A stretch of 64,000 nucleotides of DNA, taken from Streptomyces sp. CB03234. Lineage in GTDB: Bacteria > Actinomycetota > Actinomycetes > Streptomycetales > Streptomycetaceae. Shown in pieces: positions 7,396-18,389 of this stretch. The number at the start of each line of letters is the position of its first letter. Within the stretch, counting starts at the first letter, position 1. Below the pieces are notes generated by a model. It did not search any database and was not told the origin of the DNA. It worked only from the letters and a program-made list of their open reading frames with translations. Location: the NCBI RefSeq assembly GCF_001905885.1, contig NZ_LIYH01000003.1, positions 682,001 to 746,000 on the forward strand, read 5' to 3'. Made by a program: the position numbers and the translations under genes.

Positions 7396-8436
7396 CTACT
7401 TGCGGCCGTAGCGGTCGAGTTCGTGGAAGAAGCCGTCGACGACGGCCAGGCGTCCGGAGGCGTGGAGCTGGTCGTGGACGAGGCGGCCGAGGGCCAGGTC
7501 GAGCACCCCGAGGCCGAAGGGCGAGAAGACGACCGGGCGGTCGGCGGGCGGTGTCAGCCGGCCCTCCAGCACGTCGAAGAGCGTGCCGTCGACGAAGTCC
7601 CGGTTGCCGGTCAGCTGTTCGACCAGGTGGGGGGAGGTATCGGCCTTCAGGCAGTGCTCGACGTCGTCGAGCACGTTGGTGGAGGCGAGCAGGATCTCGG
7701 GGGCGAGGTCGCGCAGCGACACGTTCAGGACCAGCGGGTTGTGGCCGAACCAGGACGGGTCGTGCAGGTGCGGGGTACCGGCGACGGTGGCCAGGATCAC
7801 CAGGTCGCTGCCGCGGACCAGGTCTTCGGCGTTGTCGTGGACGGTGACGGCCGCGTCGCCGGATGTGTCGCCGAGGTAGCCGGCGAAGGAGGCGGCGTGC
7901 TCGGCCGACAGGTCGTGGACGCCGATGGCGTCGAACGCCCAGTCGGTGGCCTGCAGGTAGTGGTGGATGTAGCGGGCGATCAGCCCGGTGCCGATGAAGC
8001 CGACCCGGCGCGGGCGGCCGCCGCGCGCCGGGGTGCTGAGCCGGTCGGCGGCGAGCGCGGCCGAGGCCGCCGTGCGCGAGGCACTGATGATGGAGCTCTC
8101 CAGGCAGGCGAACGGATAGCCCGTGTCGTGGTCGTTGAGGATCAGCACGGCGGAGGCGCGCGGGATACCGGCGGCGACGTTCTCCGGGAAGCTGGAGATC
8201 CACTTGATGCCGTCGGTGGACTTCGCGCCGCCGATGGAGGCGGGCAGGGCGATGATCCGGGAGCTGGGGCGGTCGGGAAAGCGCAGGAAGTACGAGGGCG
8301 GGTTGACCGAGTCGCCCCGGCCGTGCAGCCGGTAGGTCTCCTCGACGACCTCCACGACGAGTTTCTCGTTGCCGGTGAGGGTGTCGGCGACCTGCTCACC
8401 GGTGATCACGGCGAAGGACGGGCGGGCGGCGGGCAT
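7396..8436 (-). CDS. sbnB: SbnB-like NAD-dependent dehydrogenase (ACEGA to L-2,3-diaminopropionate)
   Basis: 346-aa member of the ornithine cyclodeaminase/mu-crystallin family. SbnB oxidises ACEGA to L-2,3-diaminopropionate plus 2-oxoglutarate. Motifs: NPPSYFLRFPDRPSSRIIALPA and KWISSFPEN in the substrate half, the NAD loop VGFIGTGLIA (about 145-154), and DVEHC and FSPFGLGVLDLA near the end, as in SbnB. TTGGAG lies six bases before the ATG at 8436. It is paired with the SbnA homologue, the standard two-gene signature of diaminopropionate biosynthesis in capreomycin, viomycin, zwittermicin and staphyloferrin B clusters. The 107-bp leader holds an 18-bp tandem repeat. Confidence 0.9.
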   Translation of the reverse strand: MPAARPSFAVITGEQVADTLTGNEKLVVEVVEETYRLHGRGDSVNPPSYFLRFPDRPSSRIIALPASIGGAKSTDGIKWISSFPENVAAGIPRASAVLILNDHDTGYPFACLESSIISASRTAASAALAADRLSTPARGGRPRRVGFIGTGLIARYIHHYLQATDWAFDAIGVHDLSAEHAASFAGYLGDTSGDAAVTVHDNAEDLVRGSDLVILATVAGTPHLHDPSWFGHNPLVLNVSLRDLAPEILLASTNVLDDVEHCLKADTSPHLVEQLTGNRDFVDGTLFDVLEGRLTPPADRPVVFSPFGLGVLDLALGRLVHDQLHASGRLAVVDGFFHELDRYGRK

Positions 8437-8470
8437 GTGCGGCTCCAAGCGGAAGGTTGCGGGCGGGTCG

Positions 8471-8528
8471 GTCCGGGGCGGTCGGTCGGTCGGTCCGGGG
8501 CGGTCGGCCGGTCCAGGGCGGTCGGCCG
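8471..8528. repeat. Short 18-bp tandem repeat in the sbnB leader
   Basis: Three near-identical 18-base units, gtccggggcggtcggtcg at 8471, gtccggggcggtcggccg at 8493 and gtccagggcggtcggccg at 8511. The last two abut; four bases separate the first two. They lie between the stop of the A-T-TauD gene and the start of sbnB, the largest gap in this operon. This may be simple slippage sequence; no function is seen. Confidence 0.6.
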
Positions 8529-8543
8529 GTCGGGCGGGCAGGT

Positions 8544-12074
<3,531 letters not shown>

Positions 12075-12134
12075 CGGTCAGTCTCTCCTGTCAGGCAGGG
12101 CGGGGCGGCTCGGCTTCCCTGGGTGGTGCTCGGG

Positions 12135-12869
12135 CTACTCGGCGGCGAAGGCGGAGGCGGGCGCGGAGGCCGCGGGCAGCGGGGCCGCGGCCACCGGCTC
12201 GGCCGTGAACGGGGCGTCCGACTCGCCGTCCCAGGGCTCGCCGCGCACCGAGGCGACGAAGGCGGACACCCGCTCCGCGCCCCAGAACGCCTCGCGCCCG
12301 TTGACGAAGAAGGGCACGCCGAACGCGTCGTCGTAGTAGGCGGCGACCAGGCACTGGGCGCCCTTGGTGCGCAGCCCCGGGTCGTCGGCGGCGTCCGCAA
12401 TGGAGCGGTCCAGGCCCAGCTCGTCGGCGATGTCGGCGATGACCGACCGCTCGGCGAGGTCCCGGCCTTCGTGCCAGCGCGCGCGGTAGGCGGCGGCCAC
12501 GTACTCCCGCCCCTTGCCGAGCTCTTCGGCGGCCAGGTAGCCGAGGTGGGAGATCTCCCAGTGCGGGGCGCGGTCCACCGGCCAGGTGACCTTCCAGCCG
12601 CGGGCGTGGGCCCAGCGGCGGGCGTCGCGCAGGATGTAGAAGTTCTTCGAGCGGTGCATGTCGCGCACCGGCAGGGAGATCCCGACGTCGGCGAGCAGCT
12701 GCTGGGAGACGCCGTCCGGCTCCCAGTACGGGATCCACTCGATCCGGTCCAGTACGTCCGGGTACTTCTCGGTCAGGTCCCGGTAAGCGAACCAGGAGTA
12801 GGGGCTGCGCAGCGAGAAGTACCAGCGGGGGTGCTTCTTCTTGCGGTCGGCCGGGTGCACGGGGCTCAC
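12135..12869 (-). CDS. DsbA-fold isomerase, 2-hydroxychromene-2-carboxylate isomerase family
   Basis: 244 aa. It has the family start YFSLRSPYSWFA (residues 17-28), where thiol oxidases would have CxxC; that motif is absent. The central helical insert and the cis-Pro stretch GVPFFVNGREAFWGAERV near residue 185 are also present. Members isomerise double bonds or aromatic side chains, often with glutathione. In cinnamoyl-lipopeptide clusters a protein of this family accompanies the type II PKS and is thought to set a Z double bond before ring closure. The GTG start overlaps the fabG stop (GTGA). A low-complexity Ala/Pro tail follows residue 215. Family confident; reaction on a polyenoyl-ACP is inference. 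Confidence 0.85.
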   Translation of the reverse strand: MSPVHPADRKKKHPRWYFSLRSPYSWFAYRDLTEKYPDVLDRIEWIPYWEPDGVSQQLLADVGISLPVRDMHRSKNFYILRDARRWAHARGWKVTWPVDRAPHWEISHLGYLAAEELGKGREYVAAAYRARWHEGRDLAERSVIADIADELGLDRSIADAADDPGLRTKGAQCLVAAYYDDAFGVPFFVNGREAFWGAERVSAFVASVRGEPWDGESDAPFTAEPVAAAPLPAASAPASAFAAE

Positions 12870-13609
12870 AGCGAGATTCCCCCGTCGATCTGGAGGACGG
12901 CGCCGGTGATGTAGGCGGAGCGTTCTCCGGCGAGGTACGAGATGAGTTCGGCGACCTCCTCCGGAGTACCCATCCGGCCCAGGGCGACCTGCTTGAGGGC
13001 GGCGTCGCGGGCCTTGTCGTGGACGGCGGCCACCATGTCGGTGTCGATGAAGCCGGGGGCGACGGCGTTGACGCGGATGCCGTAGCGGCCGACCTCCTTG
13101 GCCAGCGAACGGGAGAAGCCGATGATGCCGGCCTTGGAGGCGGAGTAGTTGGTCTGGCCGGCGTTGCCGTAGACCCCGGCGACGGAGGAGATGTTGACGA
13201 TGGAGCCGGTACGCCGCTTCATCATCGAGAAGGCAACGGCGCGGCAGACGTGGAAGACTCCGTCCAGGTTGGTGGACAGCACGGAGCTCCAGTCCTCGTC
13301 GCTCATCACGACGAGGCCCTTGTCCCGGGTGATGCCTGCGGAGGTGACCGCGACCTCGACCGGGCCGAGTTCCTTCTCGGTGGCTGCGACCCAGCCGCGT
13401 ACGGCCGCGGCGTCGCTGACGTCGACGCGCTCGTAGTACGCGCGGGCGCCGGCCGCCTCGACCTCCTTGGCCAGCACCTCGGCGGCGTCCTCGGCGGAGT
13501 GGTAGCAGAAGCTCACGTCGTATCCGTCGGCGGCGAGCTTGAGCACGGCGGCCCGGCCGATTCCCCGGGAACCGCCGCTGACAAGGGCGACGGGCCTGTT
13601 CTCGGTCAT
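12866..13609 (-). CDS. fabG: 3-oxoacyl-ACP reductase (ketoreductase) of the type II PKS
   Basis: 247-aa short-chain dehydrogenase that reduces beta-ketoacyl-ACP with NADPH. Motifs: the cofactor loop SGGSRGIGRA (11-20), the NISS strand with Ser142, the catalytic pair Tyr155 and Lys159 in NYSASKAG, and the C-terminal ITGAVLQIDGGISL. All catalytic residues are present. Its ATG overlaps the stop of the dehydratase before it and its stop overlaps the isomerase GTG, so the three are translationally coupled. It works with the ketosynthases and hotdog dehydratases to make an unsaturated acyl chain; a role in primary fatty-acid synthesis is unlikely given the context. Confidence 0.93.
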   Translation of the reverse strand: MTENRPVALVSGGSRGIGRAAVLKLAADGYDVSFCYHSAEDAAEVLAKEVEAAGARAYYERVDVSDAAAVRGWVAATEKELGPVEVAVTSAGITRDKGLVVMSDEDWSSVLSTNLDGVFHVCRAVAFSMMKRRTGSIVNISSVAGVYGNAGQTNYSASKAGIIGFSRSLAKEVGRYGIRVNAVAPGFIDTDMVAAVHDKARDAALKQVALGRMGTPEEVAELISYLAGERSAYITGAVLQIDGGISL

Positions 13610-14103
13610 GCGGTGGCTTCTCCTTCGGAAGTGGGGCGCAGCTGCCCGGCGGGCCGGAAGGCCATCACCATGCGGGTCACCGTCATGACGGTCTCGTCAC
13701 CGCAGTGGCTGGAGCCCTCGAAGACGACGGAGTCGGTCAGGGCGCGGGAGATCCGCACCCGGTGCTCGACGATGTCGCCGGGCAGCACCGGGCGGTGGAA
13801 CACGGCGTCGGCGACCGAGCCGAAGAGCATGATCCGGTCGTCGGGCGTGGCCGCGGCGCCGGCCGGCACGATGGCCAGCAGTCCGGCGCTCTGCCCCCAT
13901 GACTCGACCAGCAGTGACGGCGGGTAGGCGAGGTCGGTGTCGGGGGTCAGGCCGGCGTACCAGGGCTCGTTGAGCGTGACCGCCTTGACGGTCCGGATGC
14001 TGTCGCCGGGGACCAGGTCCAGGATCCGGTCCACCAGCAGCATCGGGTAGCGGTGCGGCAGCAGGTCGGTGACGCGGGGCAGGGCCGGGGTGGGGGTGGT
14101 CAC
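13606..14103 (-). CDS. FabZ-like hotdog beta-hydroxyacyl-ACP dehydratase
   Basis: 165 aa, single hotdog domain. It keeps the FabZ signature LPHRYPMLLVDRI with catalytic His17 and the second active-site region SLLVESWGQSAG with Glu67. It removes water from a beta-hydroxyacyl-ACP to give the 2-enoyl-ACP. The GTG at 14103 overlaps the stop of the second dehydratase. Length is close to FabZ (about 150 aa). It sits in a four-gene coupled run with another hotdog protein, FabG and the isomerase, so it very probably acts in the polyketide part of the pathway. Confidence 0.88.
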   Translation of the reverse strand: MTTPTPALPRVTDLLPHRYPMLLVDRILDLVPGDSIRTVKAVTLNEPWYAGLTPDTDLAYPPSLLVESWGQSAGLLAIVPAGAAATPDDRIMLFGSVADAVFHRPVLPGDIVEHRVRISRALTDSVVFEGSSHCGDETVMTVTRMVMAFRPAGQLRPTSEGEATA

Positions 14104-14522
14104 CGGGTGCCTCCCGAGGGCTCGAAGCGCAGCCGGACCGAGGCGGCCTTGCCGCGCTCGGTGGCCGCCGTGGCGTCGCAGCGCAGCCCGGCGTCGGTGC
14201 GGCGCCACTTCAGTGCGAGGGTGAGGACGTCCCCGGGGTACGCGGCGCCGGCGAACCGCGCCGACTCCACGGCGGCGAGGTCGCGGGGGTCCGGGGCGTC
14301 GGGGCCGTCGGTGGCGGCGCGCTGGACGCACTCCAGCACGCACACCCCGGGGAAGATGGGGAAGTGCGGGTAGTGGCCGGCGAAGACGGGCTCGTCGGCG
14401 GCGATCGTCACGCGGGCGGCGACGGGCAGGCCGTCCTCGCCGCGCGTCTCGATCTCGACGCGGGCGGCGACCGGGCCGACCCGGGCCGGGCGGTTCTCCG
14501 CGGGGCCGGTCACGCCGGTCAC
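14100..14522 (-). CDS. Second hotdog dehydratase (FabA/FabZ-like)
   Basis: 140 aa. The sequence FAGHYPHFPIFPGVCVLECVQ carries the hotdog dehydratase pattern GHFPxxPxxPG with His50 and Glu64 as likely catalytic pair. The C-terminal half has the strand pattern YPGDVLTLALKWRR. The GTG at 14522 overlaps the ketosynthase stop (GTGA); an in-frame GTG at 14513 is an alternative start. The pairing with the 13606-14103 protein suggests a heterodimeric dehydratase, as seen in some highly reducing type II systems, or two enzymes acting at different chain lengths. Which, if either, is shown cannot be told from sequence. Confidence 0.8.
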   Translation of the reverse strand: MTGVTGPAENRPARVGPVAARVEIETRGEDGLPVAARVTIAADEPVFAGHYPHFPIFPGVCVLECVQRAATDGPDAPDPRDLAAVESARFAGAAYPGDVLTLALKWRRTDAGLRCDATAATERGKAASVRLRFEPSGGTR

Positions 14523-15622
14523 GGTCCCACCAGCCTCAGGACGGCGCAGGCCAGCGAGCCGTCGCGGTCGACCGAGGTGGCCAGGGCTGCCCGGCCGGCC
14601 GCCGAGGGGTCGTCGGCGGCGGTGGCGAGCACCATGGCGATCTGGAAGGAGCCGGAGGCGGCGCTGAGGTCGCCGAGCCGGCCCACCGCGGGCACCCGGT
14701 CCAGCGCCTCGGTGCCCGTCATCGCGGCCAGCACCTCGCGCTCCACGTGACCGGCCATGCCGGGGGCGTCGCTGGGGCTGGCGGCCCAGACCTCCTCGGG
14801 CCGTACGGCGGCCGCGTCGAGGGCGTCCTGCACGCAGTCCTCCAGGGCGCCGCGCACCCGCGGGCCGGTGGCGACCCGGCTGCGCACGGCCAGCACCTCG
14901 GCCAGAGCCGGGCGGTCGGGCCGAACGGCGTCGGCCGGCTGCACCAGCAGGACGGCCGCGCCCTCGCCGAGAGGCAGTTCGGGGGCCTCCGCGCCGCGGC
15001 TGTGCTTCTCCAGCCAGTAGCGGGCGGAGGAGTACTCCTCGGCGGCGGCGCACAGGACGGTGTCGGCACGGCCGGCGGCGAGCAGCCGGGAGGCGTAGTT
15101 GAGGGCGAGGAGTCCGGCCGCGCGGCCGCCGGCGAGGGTGGTGTTGGGGCCTTTGATGCCGTACCAGATGGCGCACTGGCCGGCCGCGCAGTTCATCACC
15201 GCGTTGGGCATGACGGCCGGGTCCACGTCGTAGGGCCGCTGCCCCGTCAGCGAGCTGCGGGTGAAGTCCATCATGCTGAGCGCCGAGCCGGTGCTGGTGG
15301 CCAGCACCAGGGCGGCCCGCTCGCCGGTCTCGGAGTCCTTGGCGGCGCCGGGCCGGTCGAGCAGCGAGCCGACGGCGGCGACGGCGAGGCCGGTGACCCG
15401 GTCCATGGAGCGGGTGCCCTTCTTGCCCAGCACCTCGCGGGTCTCGAAGCCGGGCACCAGGTGAGCGCGGGCGGCGGGGACGTTCCAGCGGGCGGCGTCC
15501 ACCGGGGCGACGGTGGCCCGGCGGGCACGCAGGCCCTCGGCGAGGGCGCCGGCGTCCAGGCCGTGCGGGGATACCGCGGACCAGCCGGTGATCACCGGCC
15601 GGGGCGGGGCGGGGGTGCTCAT
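14519..15622 (-). CDS. Ketosynthase-fold protein lacking the active-site Cys (chain-length-factor-like)
   Basis: 367 aa, shorter than FabF (about 410). The N-terminal thiolase-fold half is recognisable (PVITGWSAVSPHGL, then GIKGPNTTLAGG). Where ketosynthases carry TACSSG, this protein reads LAGGRAAG (about 160-168), so the nucleophilic Cys is a Gly. No HGTGT or KxxxGHT motif is seen. It therefore cannot condense acyl chains itself and is best called a KS-beta / chain-length-factor partner. ATG overlaps the stop of the double-hotdog gene. Reading frame and codon bias are intact, so it is not a decaying pseudogene. Confidence 0.82.
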   Translation of the reverse strand: MSTPAPPRPVITGWSAVSPHGLDAGALAEGLRARRATVAPVDAARWNVPAARAHLVPGFETREVLGKKGTRSMDRVTGLAVAAVGSLLDRPGAAKDSETGERAALVLATSTGSALSMMDFTRSSLTGQRPYDVDPAVMPNAVMNCAAGQCAIWYGIKGPNTTLAGGRAAGLLALNYASRLLAAGRADTVLCAAAEEYSSARYWLEKHSRGAEAPELPLGEGAAVLLVQPADAVRPDRPALAEVLAVRSRVATGPRVRGALEDCVQDALDAAAVRPEEVWAASPSDAPGMAGHVEREVLAAMTGTEALDRVPAVGRLGDLSAASGSFQIAMVLATAADDPSAAGRAALATSVDRDGSLACAVLRLVGP

Positions 15623-16626
15623 GACTCGGCCTTCCGAGGCGTGGTGAGCGCGGTGAGGACGGGCTCGTCGAGGGTGGCCATCTCCCACTGGTTGGGGGCG
15701 CTCTCGTGCAGGTAGCCGTGGGTGATGGTGCCCGTGGCGGTTCTGACCAGCTCGCCGCCGCGCAGCACGTAGCAGTCCATGCGGTGGGTGTAGAGGAGGC
15801 TCTTGAAGAAGTCCTCGACCGTGTAGACGGTGTAGATCTCCTCCTCCATCAGCGTCTCGTCGAGGAGTTCGATCCGGGACCGGGTGACGACCGGGATCCA
15901 GCCCTTGGTGTCCAGGACGTGCTTGATGGCCAGCCCGCGGTCGGCCAGGAACAGGTCCTCGGCCTCCTCCATCACGCGCAGGAAGCCCGACATCTGCATG
16001 CGCTCGTTGAAGTGGCAGTAGAAGTACGGCACGCGCCAGCGCCAGCCGAAGGCGTTGGTCTCGCCGATGAGTTCGGTCAGGACCGGGTCGGCGGAGGTGC
16101 CCCGGCCGGCCGTCAGCGCGGCGTACGGGACCGGTACGGCGGCGGTCTGCAGGCGTTCGCCGTGGCCCAGGCGGTTGACGGTGAACCGTTCGATCCCGGC
16201 GGGCAAGGGCTCCTGGGCGGGGACGTGGCCGTCGACGCGCAGCGCCACGCGGACCGTGGAGCCGGCGCACTTCAGCCGGGCGCCGTCGCGCTCCACGAAC
16301 AGCTCGACCTTGAAGCGGAGCTGGTCCCCGCCTTTCTTCGGGGCAGGGGTGACGACCGCCTCCACCTCGTCGTCCACGGCGAGGAGGGCGCCGAGCCGGG
16401 AGTGGATGTCCACGATGTCGAACCCGAGTCCGAAGCGCTGGTAGAGCTCCCCGGCGGGCAGCCCGGCCTGCCGGAAGTGGGCCAGCACCGCTGCCTCGGC
16501 CGTGTAGTTGATGTGCTTGAAGCCGATGGCGAAGCTGATGTTGTTGCCCTCGAACAGCGGGCGCAGGCGCTCCCTGGTCGTGGTCTCCAGCAGCGCCGCC
16601 ACGGCGGGATGGGGCGTCGGGCCCAT
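15619..16626 (-). CDS. Double-hotdog protein, thioesterase/dehydratase superfamily
   Basis: 335 aa made of two hotdog-like halves. The N-terminal half (about 25-160) has NNISFAIGFKHINYTAEAAVLAHFR. The C-terminal half (about 190-315) has FYCHFNERMQMSGFLRVMEEAEDLF followed by strand-rich EEIYTVYTVEDFFKSLLYTHRMDCY. This resembles 4HBT-type acyl-thioesterases and double-hotdog dehydratases of cinnamoyl/polyene gene sets. AAGGAG sits five bases before the ATG. It may be a third dehydratase, an isomerase or the enzyme that frees or transfers the finished acyl chain; the sequence alone does not settle this. Confidence 0.68.
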   Translation of the reverse strand: MGPTPHPAVAALLETTTRERLRPLFEGNNISFAIGFKHINYTAEAAVLAHFRQAGLPAGELYQRFGLGFDIVDIHSRLGALLAVDDEVEAVVTPAPKKGGDQLRFKVELFVERDGARLKCAGSTVRVALRVDGHVPAQEPLPAGIERFTVNRLGHGERLQTAAVPVPYAALTAGRGTSADPVLTELIGETNAFGWRWRVPYFYCHFNERMQMSGFLRVMEEAEDLFLADRGLAIKHVLDTKGWIPVVTRSRIELLDETLMEEEIYTVYTVEDFFKSLLYTHRMDCYVLRGGELVRTATGTITHGYLHESAPNQWEMATLDEPVLTALTTPRKAES

Positions 16627-16677
16627 CTGGACTCCTTCGTACGAGCGTGGGGTGAGCGGGTTGTCGGGTGGCGCGGG

Positions 16678-17424
16678 TCAGATGCGCGCGGGGGCCGGGG
16701 CGACGCGGCCCAGGAAGGCGCGGACGGTGTCCGCGAACCAGCCGGGGCGCTCCAGCATCGGGAAGTGCCCGGACTCGGGCGCGATCAGTTCCTCACCGCG
16801 GGGCAGCGCGGCGGCGAGGTGCCGGGCCTGCTCGGCGGGTGCCGAGCGGTCCTGTCCGCCGCCGATGACCAGCGCAGGGACGTCCACGAGGGACACCGGG
16901 AGAAGCGGGGTGCGCAGGTATGCCTCGAAGAACCGCAGCCAGCCGTAGGGGCCGATCCACTCGGTCATCCGGCGGGCCATATCGGCCCGCAGCGCCTCGT
17001 CGATGGGGCGGTCCAGGGTGCGCAGCCGGATCGACTCGGCCATGGTGCGCGGGAAGTCGTCCAGGGTCGGCGCGATCATGTCCCAGTGGAACGCGTCGGC
17101 GTCGGCACGGTAGAAGGGGTTGACCAGGACCACGCCGTCCGTGTCGAGGGGATTGCCGGCGGCGGCGCGGCGGCTGAGCAGGTCAAGCAGCAGCACCGAG
17201 CTGAAGGAATGGGCGACGATCAGGTCGGGCCGGGTCGGCAGGGCGTCGAGGACGTCCTGGAGGCGGCCGGCCGAGTCCGTCTCGTGGCGCCAGGCGGCGA
17301 TGCCCTCGCCGTGCCAGGGCAGGCGGGGGGCGTGCACGGTGGTCTCCTCGTCCCAGTGTGGGGCGAGGACCGACCAGATCACCTCGTTGTTGCCGAGGCC
17401 GTGCAGCAGCACGACGTGTTTCAC
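16678..17424 (-). CDS. MhpC-like alpha/beta-hydrolase, possible acyl/aminoacyl shuttle
   Basis: 248 aa with a full catalytic triad: nucleophile elbow VAHSFSS (Ser73), acid GGGQDRSAP (Asp192) and base APESGHFPMLERP (His220), plus the oxyanion HG in VVLLHGLGNNE. It is smaller and different from the two type II thioesterases. It sits among the ketosynthase genes and its GTG overlaps the stop of the ketosynthase at 17421. Candidate roles: release or editing of acyl-ACP, or transfer of the trans-loaded amino acid to A-less modules. SyrC-type aminoacyltransferases use Cys instead of Ser, which argues mildly against the latter. Confidence 0.78.
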   Translation of the reverse strand: MKHVVLLHGLGNNEVIWSVLAPHWDEETTVHAPRLPWHGEGIAAWRHETDSAGRLQDVLDALPTRPDLIVAHSFSSVLLLDLLSRRAAAGNPLDTDGVVLVNPFYRADADAFHWDMIAPTLDDFPRTMAESIRLRTLDRPIDEALRADMARRMTEWIGPYGWLRFFEAYLRTPLLPVSLVDVPALVIGGGQDRSAPAEQARHLAAALPRGEELIAPESGHFPMLERPGWFADTVRAFLGRVAPAPARI

Positions 17425-18389
17425 GCCGCCTCCCCTGGCGCTTCGCCTGGGCCGACTCCGGCTCCGGCGGTGGTCAGGGCGGCGGTGACGGCGCCGATCC
17501 GGGCGTACGCGGCGGCCGGCTCGCCGGGGCCGCGCCCGGCGAGCCAGGCCGTGGCGGCGACGGCCTGGACCACGCCCAGGGCTCCGGACAGCTCACCCCA
17601 GGCGTCCAGGGCCGGTTCCGGTCCGGACTCGCCCAGCCGCAGGCCGGCGGACCGGATCTGCGGCGGACCGCCGGCAGCGCCGGCACCGCCGTCGCCGGAC
17701 GCGGCCGGGCCGACCGGGCCGAGCAGCGCCTGTACGGGGGCCGTTGGGGCGGTGCTGAGCACGAGTGCGGCGCCGCCGTCGGCGACGGGGCCGTCCACCA
17801 GCCGCCGGGTGACCTCGTTGTCGGGTTCTACGCCGAGGACGAGCATGTGGTCGGCGCGGCCGGCGCGCAGCAGCAGCGTGGCCCAGCGCAAGGCGTCGAG
17901 GCCGGAGGAAGGGCCGTTGCAGACCGTCAGGTTGGGGCCGCGCAGCCCGTACCGGATGGCCGTCTCCGACGCGACGATGTTGCTGGACGCGTTGGGGGTG
18001 GCCATCGGGCTCAGACCGCGGGTGCCCTCCTTGGCAATGGTCTCCACGGCGTGGCAGACGGTGTCGGCGTTGCCGAGGTTGGAGCTGACGACGATGCCGG
18101 TGCGTGCGCCGGCGGTGACCCGCGCCGGGGTGCCGGGGGCGACGGTGGCGAGCAGTCCGGCCTCGCGCAGCGCGGCGCACGCCAGGTGCAGGCCGATCCG
18201 GGTGGCGCGGTCCGCGAACCGCAGCCCTTTCTTGCCGATCAGCACGGTGGGGTCCACCGGGTCCGCGGCGGCGCGCACCGGGGCGAGCAGTCCGGCCGGC
18301 CGGGTGACGCCCGGCAGGGCGACGGCGGCTGCGGTGACCGCGAGGCCGACGGGAGCGGGCGGGGACGCGGGAGCGGGTCGCGTGCTCAT
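17421..18389 (-). CDS. Truncated ketosynthase-fold protein lacking the active-site Cys
   Basis: 322 aa. The central thiolase strand YGLRGPNLTVCNGPSSGLDALRWA lines up with the KS active-site region, but the position of the catalytic Cys (TACSSG) is Pro (NGPSSG, about 159). A Cys three residues earlier is misplaced. The C-terminal HGTGT and GHT histidines are missing and the protein is about 100 residues short. It is coupled by ATGA/GTGA overlaps on both sides. It is likely a non-catalytic KS-beta partner of one of the intact ketosynthases at 18386 and 19516. Two such proteins in one operon suggest two KS/CLF pairs with different chain lengths. Confidence 0.8.
   Translation of the reverse strand: MSTRPAPASPPAPVGLAVTAAAVALPGVTRPAGLLAPVRAAADPVDPTVLIGKKGLRFADRATRIGLHLACAALREAGLLATVAPGTPARVTAGARTGIVVSSNLGNADTVCHAVETIAKEGTRGLSPMATPNASSNIVASETAIRYGLRGPNLTVCNGPSSGLDALRWATLLLRAGRADHMLVLGVEPDNEVTRRLVDGPVADGGAALVLSTAPTAPVQALLGPVGPAASGDGGAGAAGGPPQIRSAGLRLGESGPEPALDAWGELSGALGVVQAVAATAWLAGRGPGEPAAAYARIGAVTAALTTAGAGVGPGEAPGEAA

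Noticed and set aside
8471-8528. CRISPR-like repeat.
   Set aside because: Units are 18 bp, abut without unique spacers and are simple GC sequence; no cas genes are present.
12135-12869. Calling the DsbA-fold protein a thiol-disulfide oxidoreductase.
   Set aside because: The CxxC motif is replaced by SPYS and there is no signal peptide; it fits the cytosolic isomerase branch.
17421-18389. That the short Cys-less ketosynthase is a pseudogene.
   Set aside because: Frame, codon bias and coupled start/stop overlaps on both sides are intact, and a second Cys-less KS is present in the same operon, as expected for KS-beta partners.
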